This document shows, in pieces, positions 1 to 7,062 of a DNA stretch of 10,000 nucleotides. Both the position numbers and the translations under genes were made by a program. Each line of letters starts with the position of its first letter. Position 1 is the stretch's first letter. Under the pieces are notes generated by a model. It was not told where the DNA came from and did not search any database. It saw only the letters and a program-made list of their open reading frames with translations. This DNA is from Nitrospira sp. GTDB lineage: Bacteria > Nitrospirota > Nitrospiria > Nitrospirales > Nitrospiraceae. The stretch spans positions 1 to 10,000 of the forward strand of contig JAIWOH010000090.1 in the NCBI GenBank assembly GCA_020216985.1. The letters run 5' to 3'.

Positions 1-1122
1 CGTATCGATGAAATTTTTGGCCTTGTATTTTTCTTCGCGGCTGAGCACGGTAAACAACACTTCGCGCGACGGTTTGGAGAGAGCATATTCGCTCACCCTT
101 CGCAGAACCGAAAAGACGATGTAGACGGCCAGCGTCGGCCAAAGGGCGATTCCCAGAAATCCCGCGACGCTGATCGCCGGCAGACACACGAGGCCCGCGA
201 CCAAGCCGAATCGTCCGATCAGCCGGTTGGTGATGAAAAGCTGGGTCGTCCATGTCAACAGATTGGTCGTGAAATCGATCGCGGAAAAGAGTCTGGTCCT
301 GGCTTCCGGCCGATCCAGATAGTCCGCCACGAGTCTGGTCTGCTCGAAGTAGAGAAACGTGGCCGTCATGGTCAGCAGCCCGATGTAGCCGCAAATGCCC
401 AGGAGATAGGGCGACGACAGTGCAAGGCGCACGCCCGCCAACACGCCTCCCCCGAGCGGGTCGCCTGAATGAGGCGGATGACGAGCCGTGCGTGCAGCCC
501 CCCATCGTTCAAGTCGGTCGATACAAACCAGACACAACCCCAGAAAGCCGGCCGAGATCAGCATCAACTCCGGAACCGAAATAAAAAAGGTCAACCCCGT
601 CGTGAGCAGCGGGCCGAGCAACGCACCGCTGCTCCCGCCGGCGGCGATGACGCCAAACAGCCTCGCTCCCTGCTCCGGCGTAAACAGATCGTCCATGAAA
701 CTCCAAAACACCGACACGACGAACAGGTTGAATACCGACAGCCAGACGAAAAACCCGCGGGCCACCCATTCCGCCTGCCAATGGCTCGACATCACGACAT
801 AAAAAACCGCCAGATTGGTCATGAAGAACGTATAGATCGTCAGGAGCAATCGAGAGCGCGAACAGCGGGCGGAGAGCCAACCGAACAGCGGCGTCGCGAG
901 CACCATCGTGACGAACGTGGCGCTCATCAGCCAGGGAAGGTGCTTGATCCCCCCTTCGATAGCCATTTCGTCACGCACCGGACGGAGAATCGAATAGCCG
1001 CAGAGGAGGCAAAAAAAATAGGCGAACGCCCAGGCCAGCGGCAGCACTTCTTCCGGCCGAGCGCCGAACAAAGCAGCCCCCCGATTCAGGAGTGAGCGAT
1101 CCGATTCAATCCCCGTTGCCAT
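1..1122 (-). CDS. TLC/MFS-type transporter, NTP/NDP-exchange-like (C-terminus off window)
   Basis: Integral inner-membrane transporter resembling the ATP/ADP translocase (TLC) branch of the major facilitator superfamily. The frame stays open for 374 codons from ATG 1122 to base 1 with no stop, so the C-terminus is missing. Several hydrophobic helices are visible, roughly at residues 27-46, 63-84, 93-111, 122-142, 154-172, 175-201, 236-258 and 305-340. Family-like motifs are RPVRDEMA (47-54) at the end of helix 1, [17 protein letters not shown] (141-157), and [17 protein letters not shown] followed by [14 protein letters not shown] (341-374). Members known to me are about 420-450 residues, so perhaps 50-70 are lost. 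ATG 1122 is the first start after an in-frame TAG. No Shine-Dalgarno precedes it, and a possible -10 element lies so close that the message may be nearly leaderless. The substrate is unknown: bacterial homologues outside intracellular parasites are mostly uncharacterised, so nucleotide exchange is not implied. Family call is fairly sure; function is not. Confidence 0.85.
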   Translation of the reverse strand, partial: MATGIESDRSLLNRGAALFGARPEEVLPLAWAFAYFFCLLCGYSILRPVRDEMAIEGGIKHLPWLMSATFVTMVLATPLFGWLSARCSRSRLLLTIYTFFMTNLAVFYVVMSSHWQAEWVARGFFVWLSVFNLFVVSVFWSFMDDLFTPEQGARLFGVIAAGGSSGALLGPLLTTGLTFFISVPELMLISAGFLGLCLVCIDRLERWGAARTARHPPHSGDPLGGGVLAGVRLALSSPYLLGICGYIGLLTMTATFLYFEQTRLVADYLDRPEARTRLFSAIDFTTNLLTWTTQLFITNRLIGRFGLVAGLVCLPAISVAGFLGIALWPTLAVYIVFSVLRRVSEYALSKPSREVLFTVLSREEKYKAKNFIDT

Positions 1123-1131
1123 GGACTGGCC

Positions 1132-1160
1132 AGTCTAGCAGGTCCGGCTTGGCCCGCAAG
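1132..1160 (-). promoter_or_regulatory. Putative promoter of the leftward transporter gene
   Basis: On the minus strand TGCTAGACT occupies 1140-1132, an extended -10 (TGn plus TAGACT). A weak -35, TTGCGG at 1159-1154, lies 16 bases upstream. Transcription would begin near 1125, only a few bases before ATG 1122, which fits the lack of a Shine-Dalgarno sequence. The hexamers are read directly; their function is inference. Confidence 0.35.
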
Positions 1161-1177
1161 GAGAAGATTCTGCTAGA
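1134..1177. repeat. 8-bp inverted repeat linking the two divergent -10 elements
   Basis: TCTAGCAG (1134-1141) and CTGCTAGA (1170-1177) are perfect reverse complements separated by 28 bases. Each arm overlaps the putative -10 element of one divergent gene. This may be simple convergence of two similar promoters, or a shared operator; the sequence does not decide. Confidence 0.5.
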
Positions 1178-1179
1178 AT
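1149..1179 (+). promoter_or_regulatory. Putative promoter of threonine aldolase gene
   Basis: TGCTAGAAT at 1171-1179 is an extended -10 (TG, one base, TAGAAT). A poor -35 candidate, TTGGCC at 1149-1154, is 19 bases upstream, so activity would rely on the extended -10. The expected transcript start near 1186 leaves a leader of about 35 bases before GTG 1221, containing AGGAG at 1211-1215. This supports GTG 1221 over upstream ATG starts. Confidence 0.4.
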
Positions 1180-1220
1180 GGGCGCGCTTTGATGTCCGGC
1201 CAGAGGAAAGAGGAGCGTTC

Positions 1221-2252
<1,032 letters not shown>

Positions 2253-2274
2253 CCGCCCTTCGCGTTCCCGTGCA

Positions 2275-2303
2275 TTGACACTCGTTCTCACCCTCCATAG
2301 AAT
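2275..2303 (+). promoter_or_regulatory. Near-consensus sigma70-type promoter for the nucleotidyltransferase gene
   Basis: A perfect -35 TTGACA (2275-2280) is followed after exactly 17 bases by TAGAAT (2298-2303), one mismatch from TATAAT. The predicted transcript start is near 2310, upstream of both candidate starts (TTG 2337 and ATG 2358) of the next gene. It is the strongest promoter match in the window. It lies just after the threonine aldolase stop, so the nucleotidyltransferase is probably transcribed independently. Confidence 0.7.
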
Positions 2304-2357
2304 GCCGACACAGGTTGTCAACGCGATCCCCGGAAATTGACCGTAAAATATACCTCC

Positions 2358-3167
2358 ATGAAATCATCGACCGATCCGGTGGCGGATTCGAGCAAAGCTC
2401 CCGACTTACCGACTCGCGAAGAACTCAACGCCGAGCTGCTGAACATTCCGGAACAGCCGGAACAGCCGGCCTCGCCCAAGACTCCCGGTTTCGACGACGG
2501 AGTCGACGTCGCTCTGAGCCATGTCAGGGGTTGGCGCGGTGGTGATTTGGTCGGCGTGCTGCTCGTCGGATCGGGAGCACGCCGATCCGTCACCCCCCAC
2601 AGCGACATCGACTTGATCGCTTTGGTCAAGGGCCAGGCCGACGGCCATGAAATCCTGCGCGTCGGAGACCGCCTGGCCGACATCCGATACCGAGGGCACA
2701 AAGAGGTCGAGGAGGAACTCGCCCACTCCCTCCGATTGCCTTCACTACTCAGAAAAGCACGCATTCTGTTCGACCACAATGGAATTTGCGCACAGTTGAT
2801 TCAGAAGGCCCACCACCGGTTCCGTCAGGGCCCGCCTCCGGCCACGCTCAATGAGCGAATTCGCCTGAAAGCCGAGTGCTATCACTGGTTGGGGAAGGCG
2901 GAAGATCTCTCCGATAAACCGGCCGCGGCGCAGTATCTGTTGAGCCTGTTTTACGAAGACTGTGTTTTGGCTTTCTTTCGTCTCAGGGGCTATTGGCTGG
3001 TCGCTCCGGCTGATGTCCACCGATTCATGGCCTCGCGCGACCCGGCCCTGGCCGATTTGGCCGGCCGCTTTCTTTCTGCAACGAATGTGGCCGACCGGCT
3101 CAACTTTGGGAGGCAATTTGCCGATCTCCTCTTCAAGGAGGTCCCGAACCCCGCCCGTATCGACTGA
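2358..3167 (+). CDS. Nucleotidyltransferase-domain protein with helical C-terminal half
   Basis: Predicted 269-residue cytoplasmic protein of the DNA polymerase beta-like nucleotidyltransferase superfamily. It has the signature LLVGSGARRSVTPHSDIDLI (68-87): Gly71-Ser72, then the metal-binding pair Asp83 and Asp85. Asp108 in LADIRYR is the likely third catalytic acid, so the active site looks complete. Residues 1-50 form a charged, probably disordered leader with a PEQPEQP repeat (31-37) encoded by a tandem 9-base duplication. Residues about 165-260 are helix-rich (RLKAECYHWLGKAEDL, YEDCVLAFFRLRGYW) and recall the HEPN-like or kanamycin-nucleotidyltransferase-type C-terminal helical domain; that comparison is inference. 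Start is uncertain: ATG 2358 lacks a clear ribosome site, and in-frame TTG 2337 would add 7 residues. No cognate toxin, antitoxin or resistance gene adjoins it, so the substrate (protein, RNA or small molecule) cannot be named. Confidence 0.85.
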   Translation: MKSSTDPVADSSKAPDLPTREELNAELLNIPEQPEQPASPKTPGFDDGVDVALSHVRGWRGGDLVGVLLVGSGARRSVTPHSDIDLIALVKGQADGHEILRVGDRLADIRYRGHKEVEEELAHSLRLPSLLRKARILFDHNGICAQLIQKAHHRFRQGPPPATLNERIRLKAECYHWLGKAEDLSDKPAAAQYLLSLFYEDCVLAFFRLRGYWLVAPADVHRFMASRDPALADLAGRFLSATNVADRLNFGRQFADLLFKEVPNPARID

Positions 3168-3283
3168 CCGGCGGATCGGCACCGGCAATCGCCCCATGGT
3201 TTCGCCTATGGCGGTCGATGAAGACGCTGTCGGTTTGAAACTCGCAGGGAGGCTTCCAATCTCGTCATCGGAGTAACGCACAC

Positions 3284-3290
3284 AAAGGAG
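3284..3290 (+). promoter_or_regulatory. Ribosome binding site of 6-phosphogluconate dehydrogenase gene
   Basis: AAAGGAG lies 5 bases before ATG 3296 and fixes that start. It is one of the best Shine-Dalgarno matches among the genes in this window. The 128-base gap upstream holds no promoter or terminator I can defend. Confidence 0.75.
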
Positions 3291-3295
3291 CGGTT

Positions 3296-4189
3296 ATGGA
3301 GTTGGGATTCATCGGCCTCGGCAAAATGGGCATGAACATGGTGACTCGCCTGCGGCGCGACGACCATCGCATCGTTGTGTTCGACCGTTCGGCAGACCTC
3401 ATCAAGCAGGCGGAAGGCGTGGGATGCGTCGGCTCTTCCTCCGTCGCCGATTTAGTAGGCAAATTGAGCATTCCGCGGACGGTCTGGATCATGGTACCGT
3501 CCGGCGCCCCGACGGAAGAAACCGTTCACGCGGTCGCTTCGCTGCTGCACGCGGGCGACACGATCATCGACGGGGGTAATACCCGTTTCCATGATGATGT
3601 GCGGCGGGCCGCCGAGCTCAAGAAACGGGGCATTCACTACGTGGACGTCGGCACGAGCGGAGGCATCTGGGGCTTGAAGGTCGGCTATTGCCTGATGATC
3701 GGAGGAGAACAAGCGGCCGTGAGCCGGCTGGCTCCGATCTTCACCACCCTGGCGCCTGAACAGGGGTGGGCCCACGTCGGCACCGTGGGCGCCGGCCATT
3801 ACGTCAAGATGGTCCACAATGGCATCGAATACAGCCTGATGCAGGGATACGCGGAGGGCTTCGAGCTGATGTCCAAGAGCGAGTACAAGCTGGACCTGGC
3901 CCGCATCGCGGACCTCTGGATGCACGGGAGCGTCGTCCGTTCCTGGCTGCTCGAATTGGCGGCGGGCGCGCTCAAAGAAGATCAGAAACTGGAAAAATTA
4001 AAAGGATACGTGCAGGATTCCGGCGAAGGCCGCTGGATGATCGCCGACGCGATCGAGAAAGACGTGCCGGTACCCACGCTCACGGCGGCTCTCTTTACTC
4101 GGTTTCGATCGCGACAAGACGACTCGTTTGCGGAAAAACTGTTGGCCGCGCTGCGGAACGCCTTCGGCGGCCACGCCGTCAAACAATAG
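3296..4189 (+). CDS. gnd: 6-phosphogluconate dehydrogenase, decarboxylating, short (YqeC-type) form
   Basis: Oxidises 6-phosphogluconate to ribulose 5-phosphate and CO2 in the oxidative pentose phosphate pathway, in the cytoplasm. The 297 residues match the short form (about 300) rather than the classical enzyme (about 470). Domains: Rossmann fold with GFIGLGKMG (4-12), substrate loop DGGN (92-95), GTSGGIWG (119-126), and the catalytic segment HYVKMVHNGIEY (168-179) with Lys171 as general base and Glu178 as likely acid. A helical C-terminal dimerisation domain carries the GEGRWMIADAIEKDVPVP region (243-260). Beta-strand 2 ends VVFDRS with Asp30. An acidic residue there usually contacts the adenine ribose hydroxyls and favours NAD+ over NADP+, so NAD+ preference is inferred. 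Classical NADP+ enzymes carry Asn-Arg-Ser/Thr at that point. The zwf gene follows after 26 bases, almost certainly in the same transcript. Confidence 0.93.
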   Translation: MELGFIGLGKMGMNMVTRLRRDDHRIVVFDRSADLIKQAEGVGCVGSSSVADLVGKLSIPRTVWIMVPSGAPTEETVHAVASLLHAGDTIIDGGNTRFHDDVRRAAELKKRGIHYVDVGTSGGIWGLKVGYCLMIGGEQAAVSRLAPIFTTLAPEQGWAHVGTVGAGHYVKMVHNGIEYSLMQGYAEGFELMSKSEYKLDLARIADLWMHGSVVRSWLLELAAGALKEDQKLEKLKGYVQDSGEGRWMIADAIEKDVPVPTLTAALFTRFRSRQDDSFAEKLLAALRNAFGGHAVKQ

Positions 4190-4215
4190 TCCTCGCCGGA
4201 ATCATGCAGGTCTCT

Positions 4216-5760
4216 ATGGAAACCCAAGCGCATCGCCTCGACAACGGTCCGCCGACGGAAACTATTACTCCCGTTGATCCCTGCGCCATCGTCATTTTCG
4301 GCGGCTCCGGCGACTTGGCCCGACGTCGGCTGGTCCCGGCCCTGTACAATCTGCTGCTGGACGGGTTGCTGCCGTCCAACTACATTGTGCTGGGACTGGG
4401 CCGCACGCCGATGAGCGACGAGGAGTTCCGGTCCGTCATGCGGGACGGCGTCATCACCCATTCCCGGCAGGCTTTGATCGAAGATTCATGGAGCGCCTTT
4501 TCGCAACGTCTGTTCTATCTGGCCGGCGGAAACGACGACCCTCAAACCTATACGGGGCTGAAAGCCCGCGTCGAAGAACTGGAACGGTCGTTTGCATTGC
4601 CGGGGAACCGTATTTTTTATCTGAGCATTCCCCCCAGTTCGTTCACTCCCGTTTGCGAAGGGCTGGCCGCCAGCGGCCTCGCCGGGACTCCCGGCGCCCG
4701 CTCCCCCTATGCCAGAATCATCGTTGAGAAACCGGTGGGGCGGGACTTGGCATCGGCACAGGCGATCAACGCCGCTACAGGCCGAGTCTTCGATGAATCG
4801 CAAATTTTCCGCATCGATCATTATTTGGGCAAAGAGACGGTTCAGAACCTGATGGTGGTGCGTTTTGCCAACAGTATTTTCGAGCCGATTTGGAACCGCA
4901 AGTACATCGACCACGTCCAAATCACCGTCAGCGAGGCGGAGGGAGTCGGAACCAGGGCCGCCTACTACGAGGAAGCGGGCGCCCTGCGGGACATGGTGCA
5001 GAATCACCTGCTCCAATTACTCTGCCTGGTCGCGATGGAACCGCCCTATTCTCTGGACCCGGACGTGGTCCGAAACGCCAAGATGGAAGTCCTCCGCTGC
5101 TTGAAACCCATTACCTCTCAAGACGTGGACAAGGTCACGGTGCGAGCGCAATACACGGAAGGAACGGTGCACGGGAAACCGGTGCCCGGCTATCGACGCG
5201 AAAAGGGCGTCAAACCCGATTCCGTCACCGAAACCTACGTGGCCGTCAAGTGTTTCGTCGAAAACTGGCGGTGGTCCGGCGTGCCCTTTTACTTGCGGAC
5301 GGGCAAAGCCCTACCGCTCCGCGCCAGCGAAGTGGCCGTGTACTTCAAAGAAATCCCGCAAATTCTGTTCAACGCAGACCCTCGGAAACCACAGGCGCCG
5401 AACGTGCTGACCTTGAGAATTCAGCCGGAGGAAGGACTCTCACTCCGCATCGTCTCCCGCGTACCAGGCACGAGGGCACAAACCCATCCGGTGGAGATGA
5501 ACTTCAAATACACGGAGGTCTTCGGACGTCCTTCGCCGGAGGCCTATGAGCGGCTCTTGCTTGACGTGATGGCGGGCGACGCCTCCCGTTTCATGCGACG
5601 CGACGCGGTCGAAGCCTCCTGGGCTTGGATCACTCAGATTCTCGATGCCTGGGAAAAACAAGGGCTCCGCTGGTTGCCCGAATACCCGGCCGGCACCTGG
5701 GGACCGGTGGAAGCCGACCGTCTCATCCAAAATGACGGCCGCACCTGGCGGGTTCTCTAG
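4216..5760 (+). CDS. zwf: Glucose-6-phosphate 1-dehydrogenase
   Basis: Catalyses the first step of the oxidative pentose phosphate pathway: glucose 6-phosphate to 6-phosphogluconolactone, with reduction of NAD(P)+. The 514 residues are full length (family about 480-510). Motifs: nucleotide-binding IFGGSGDLARRRL (27-39), EKPVGRD (171-177), the substrate-binding signature RIDHYLGKE (199-207) with Lys206, DMVQNHLLQLL (259-269), in which His264 fits the catalytic base, and YLRTGK (359-364) in the C-terminal beta domain. Start: ATG 4216 has AGG 5 bases upstream; in-frame ATG 4204 would add four residues (MQVS) and is nearly as likely. The open frame continues far upstream through gnd, but that part is a shadow. 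With gnd this forms a two-gene unit for NAD(P)H and pentose supply. A lactonase gene (pgl) is not adjacent, and a hairpin follows the stop. Confidence 0.96.
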   Translation: METQAHRLDNGPPTETITPVDPCAIVIFGGSGDLARRRLVPALYNLLLDGLLPSNYIVLGLGRTPMSDEEFRSVMRDGVITHSRQALIEDSWSAFSQRLFYLAGGNDDPQTYTGLKARVEELERSFALPGNRIFYLSIPPSSFTPVCEGLAASGLAGTPGARSPYARIIVEKPVGRDLASAQAINAATGRVFDESQIFRIDHYLGKETVQNLMVVRFANSIFEPIWNRKYIDHVQITVSEAEGVGTRAAYYEEAGALRDMVQNHLLQLLCLVAMEPPYSLDPDVVRNAKMEVLRCLKPITSQDVDKVTVRAQYTEGTVHGKPVPGYRREKGVKPDSVTETYVAVKCFVENWRWSGVPFYLRTGKALPLRASEVAVYFKEIPQILFNADPRKPQAPNVLTLRIQPEEGLSLRIVSRVPGTRAQTHPVEMNFKYTEVFGRPSPEAYERLLLDVMAGDASRFMRRDAVEASWAWITQILDAWEKQGLRWLPEYPAGTWGPVEADRLIQNDGRTWRVL

Positions 5761-5793
5761 TCCCGTTGATCGAGCGATTCATGGCTTTCTGAG

Positions 5794-5839
5794 GCCTGAA
5801 CGTCTTGTTCCTTACCTCTCTTCGTTAAGACGTTCAGGC
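5794..5839. terminator. 13-bp perfect inverted repeat in the convergent gap; possible bidirectional terminator
   Basis: GCCTGAACGTCTT (5794-5806) and AAGACGTTCAGGC (5827-5839) are perfect reverse complements around a 20-base loop; a G-T pair extends the stem at each end. It begins 33 bases after the zwf stop and lies between convergent genes, as expected of a shared terminator. Neither strand has a T tract after the stem, so it may be factor-dependent or have another role, such as transcript protection or protein binding. Confidence 0.5.
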
Positions 5840-5944
5840 TATCTGCCCGGCTTCCAAGCAGACAACCGAATTCTTCACGAACTTTCCATAATTACTTGAG
5901 CCGTGAAGCGGCCGACACGTGCGATGGTCGGAGGACCGTTCGGT

Positions 5945-5962
5945 TCCAGACATCAGTCTGGA
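5945..5962 (-). terminator. Hairpin enclosing the stop codon of the small membrane-protein gene
   Basis: TCCAGAC (5945-5951) and GTCTGGA (5956-5962) form a perfect 7-bp stem with a 4-base loop. On the minus strand the loop reads TGAT, so the TGA stop (5955-5953) sits in the loop. There is no T tract after it. It could help end or stabilise the leftward transcript, or be chance; position at the gene end is the only support. Confidence 0.35.
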
Positions 5963-6132
5963 TCGGTGGACCGGCCTCCCCAAACGGACAATCCGATCGC
6001 AACGACTAAATAGATCACGGCTGCAACGGCCACTCCCACGTTGAATTCTTCCCACAGATACAAATACAGCCATTCATCCAGGATGACGGCGAGCGTCAAC
6101 ATTCCCCATCCAACAAAATTGAACCAGCGCAT
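5953..6132 (-). CDS. Small two-helix membrane protein, 59 residues
   Basis: Not a family I recognise. ATG 6132 has AAGGAG 8 bases upstream (plus-strand complement at 6141-6146), a good ribosome site. The protein has two hydrophobic helices, about residues 5-27 (FNFVGWGMLTLAVILDEWLY) and 31-51 (NVGVAVAAVIYLVVAIGLSV). A short acidic and aromatic stretch, LYLWEEF (24-30), lies between them, and the tail GGRSTDPD is short and polar. A helical-hairpin protein in the inner membrane is the natural reading. The frame continues upstream to ATG 6498, but that part is out of register with the GDSL hydrolase gene and is not believable as protein. It lies 131 bases downstream of that gene on the same strand, perhaps in one transcript. 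Function unknown. Confidence 0.72.
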   Translation of the reverse strand: MRWFNFVGWGMLTLAVILDEWLYLYLWEEFNVGVAVAAVIYLVVAIGLSVWGGRSTDPD

Positions 6133-6191
6133 GGGTGCGGCTCCTTGTTGTATCCGGTTTCTGTTCGCCCGCCTGAATGCCGGGAAAACTT

Positions 6192-6245
6192 TTATGCGGT
6201 CGTCAACGTCCAAACACGAGAGGAACCGGCGCTCCTTCCTCTCAC
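6192..6245 (-). other. Possible 17-codon leader ORF after a perfect Shine-Dalgarno
   Basis: On the minus strand AAGGAGGTG (6258-6250), a full match to the common anti-Shine-Dalgarno, lies 4 bases before GTG 6245. That start opens a 17-codon frame ending in TAA (6194-6192). The product would be a Ser/Arg/Thr-rich peptide with no recognisable feature. A hairpin (6218-6243) begins within the start codon. It could be a regulatory upstream ORF for the 59-residue membrane protein starting 60 bases downstream, or chance. Low confidence as a gene. Confidence 0.2.
6218..6243 (-). repeat. 8-bp stem-loop between GDSL hydrolase and small membrane-protein genes
   Basis: GAGAGGAA (6218-6225) and TTCCTCTC (6236-6243) are perfect reverse complements with a 10-base GC-rich loop. 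On the minus strand it lies just after the hydrolase stop (6264) and the strong ribosome-site-like sequence. No T tract follows, so a simple intrinsic terminator is unlikely. An attenuating or RNA-processing role would fit its position, but this is speculation. Confidence 0.4.
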
Positions 6246-6263
6246 GTAACACCTCCTTCAGAA

Positions 6264-6896
6264 TCAGGTCGTTTGTTGTAATCTCGAGAGCAGAATGTGA
6301 GCTATCATCTCGGCAAACCGCATGTAGCCTGCCGTTGTCAAGTGAAGACCGTCGTTCGAATAACGAGCGGCCAACTGGCCGCTCGTGGGATCCACGGTGG
6401 CGGAAAACAAATCGACCAACGCAAGGGAGCGGGACGCGGCATAGTCCCGGATCAGCTTGTTGAGGACGTTTCGACGAGCCAGGTGCCCCGCCACCCACTC
6501 ATTCGCTTCCCGATTGCCCGGACTTCCTTCCACGCGGATCGACGGCACGGTCACCGGAATCGGAACGCCGCCGGCGTTCCGCGTCAGTTCATACAACGTC
6601 GTCAAATTGGCCATGATTTCATCGGGCGACAGCCCGCAGCCCAAATCGTTGGTCCCGCCCAGAATCGGAACGTAGTCGGGTTTCTGGTCCGACACGCTGC
6701 GCCTGAACCGGCTCACCATTTCCCCGGTCAGTTCACCGCATGCTCCGCTGATCCGAACGAGCGCCGCCTTTCCCAGGCGATCCTGCAGAAACCGGCCGTA
6801 AGGAGTCTCCGCCCCCGTCGGATTCTCTGGCGTCGGAGACTGAAACCCCACCGTCAGACTGTCTCCGAAACAGACGACCAGAGCCGATCGACTCAT
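6264..6896 (-). CDS. GDSL-family (SGNH) hydrolase, TesA-like, cytoplasmic
   Basis: Serine esterase or lipase of the SGNH superfamily; the substrate (acyl ester, lysophospholipid or acyl thioester) cannot be told from sequence. All four blocks are present: FGDSLTVG (10-17) with nucleophile Ser13, GACGELTG (51-58) with oxyanion Gly54, GGTNDLG (80-86) with oxyanion Asn83, and NDGLHLTTAGY (181-191) with Asp182 and His185 of the triad. The enzyme should therefore be active. Length is 210 residues, typical of the single-domain form. Start ATG 6896 places GDSL ten residues in, as in mature TesA, with no signal peptide. AGGGGGAG lies 11 bases upstream, a slightly long spacing. ATG 6965 would add 23 Arg-rich residues without a signal sequence and would overlap the putative promoter. 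It is divergent from the HEAT-repeat gene and followed by the small membrane protein. Confidence 0.9.
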   Translation of the reverse strand: MSRSALVVCFGDSLTVGFQSPTPENPTGAETPYGRFLQDRLGKAALVRISGACGELTGEMVSRFRRSVSDQKPDYVPILGGTNDLGCGLSPDEIMANLTTLYELTRNAGGVPIPVTVPSIRVEGSPGNREANEWVAGHLARRNVLNKLIRDYAASRSLALVDLFSATVDPTSGQLAARYSNDGLHLTTAGYMRFAEMIAHILLSRLQQTT

Positions 6897-6939
6897 GACT
6901 CGGCGTGCTCCCCCTACAACGCGAGAATTCGACGGAGAG

Positions 6940-6969
6940 ATTCTAGCGGTTCCCGCTCTTTCCAAACAA
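6940..6969 (-). promoter_or_regulatory. Putative promoter of the GDSL hydrolase gene
   Basis: Minus strand TAGAAT (6945-6940), in the context CGCTAGAAT, has a weak -35 TTGTTT (6969-6964) 18 bases upstream. Transcription from about 6933 would give a leader of some 37 bases to ATG 6896, which supports that start. The -10 matches those proposed for the threonine aldolase and nucleotidyltransferase genes. Confidence 0.4.
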
Positions 6970-7048
6970 GACGATTTGGAATCCTGCGCGATATTCCTCT
7001 ACCGCGCGATGAACCGCGATTTTCTTGACGAATCCGGCCCGGCCCGGT

Positions 7049-7054
7049 AGGTGA
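7049..7054 (+). promoter_or_regulatory. Ribosome binding site deciding the HEAT-repeat gene start
   Basis: AGGTGA lies 8 bases before ATG 7063. The alternative GTG 7051 sits inside this motif and has no ribosome site at proper spacing, so ATG 7063 is preferred. I found no defensible promoter in the gap upstream on this strand. Confidence 0.55.
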
Positions 7055-7062
7055 TAAGGGGT

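Noticed and set aside
469..1095. 208-residue plus-strand frame in the first kilobase
   Set aside because: Its product is rich in Arg, Gln and His with no domain, while the opposite strand encodes a clear membrane transporter over the same bases. It is an antisense shadow.
2448..2468. Tandem repeat giving PEQPEQP
   Set aside because: Only two 9-base copies inside a coding region; a simple short duplication in a disordered leader, not a repeat element.
3190..3215. Imperfect hairpin around the two CATGG/TATGG segments upstream of gnd
   Set aside because: The stem has bulges and mismatches and no T tract follows, so it is not distinguishable from chance.
3235..3263. TTGAAA as a -35 box for the gnd-zwf unit
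   Set aside because: No acceptable -10 hexamer lies 15-19 bases downstream.
3766..4203. Upstream extension of the zwf frame through the gnd gene
   Set aside because: It lies inside gnd in another frame and reads as low-complexity Arg-rich sequence. Homology to G6PDH begins only after 4216.
6133..6498. N-terminal extension of the small membrane protein frame
   Set aside because: It overlaps the 3' end of the GDSL hydrolase gene in another register, has no domain character and lacks a ribosome site. The internal ATG 6132 with AAGGAG is better.
7025..7053. TTGACG as a -35 box for the HEAT-repeat gene
   Set aside because: The hexamer 17 bases downstream (TAGGTG) is a poor -10, and it overlaps the ribosome site next to the start codon.
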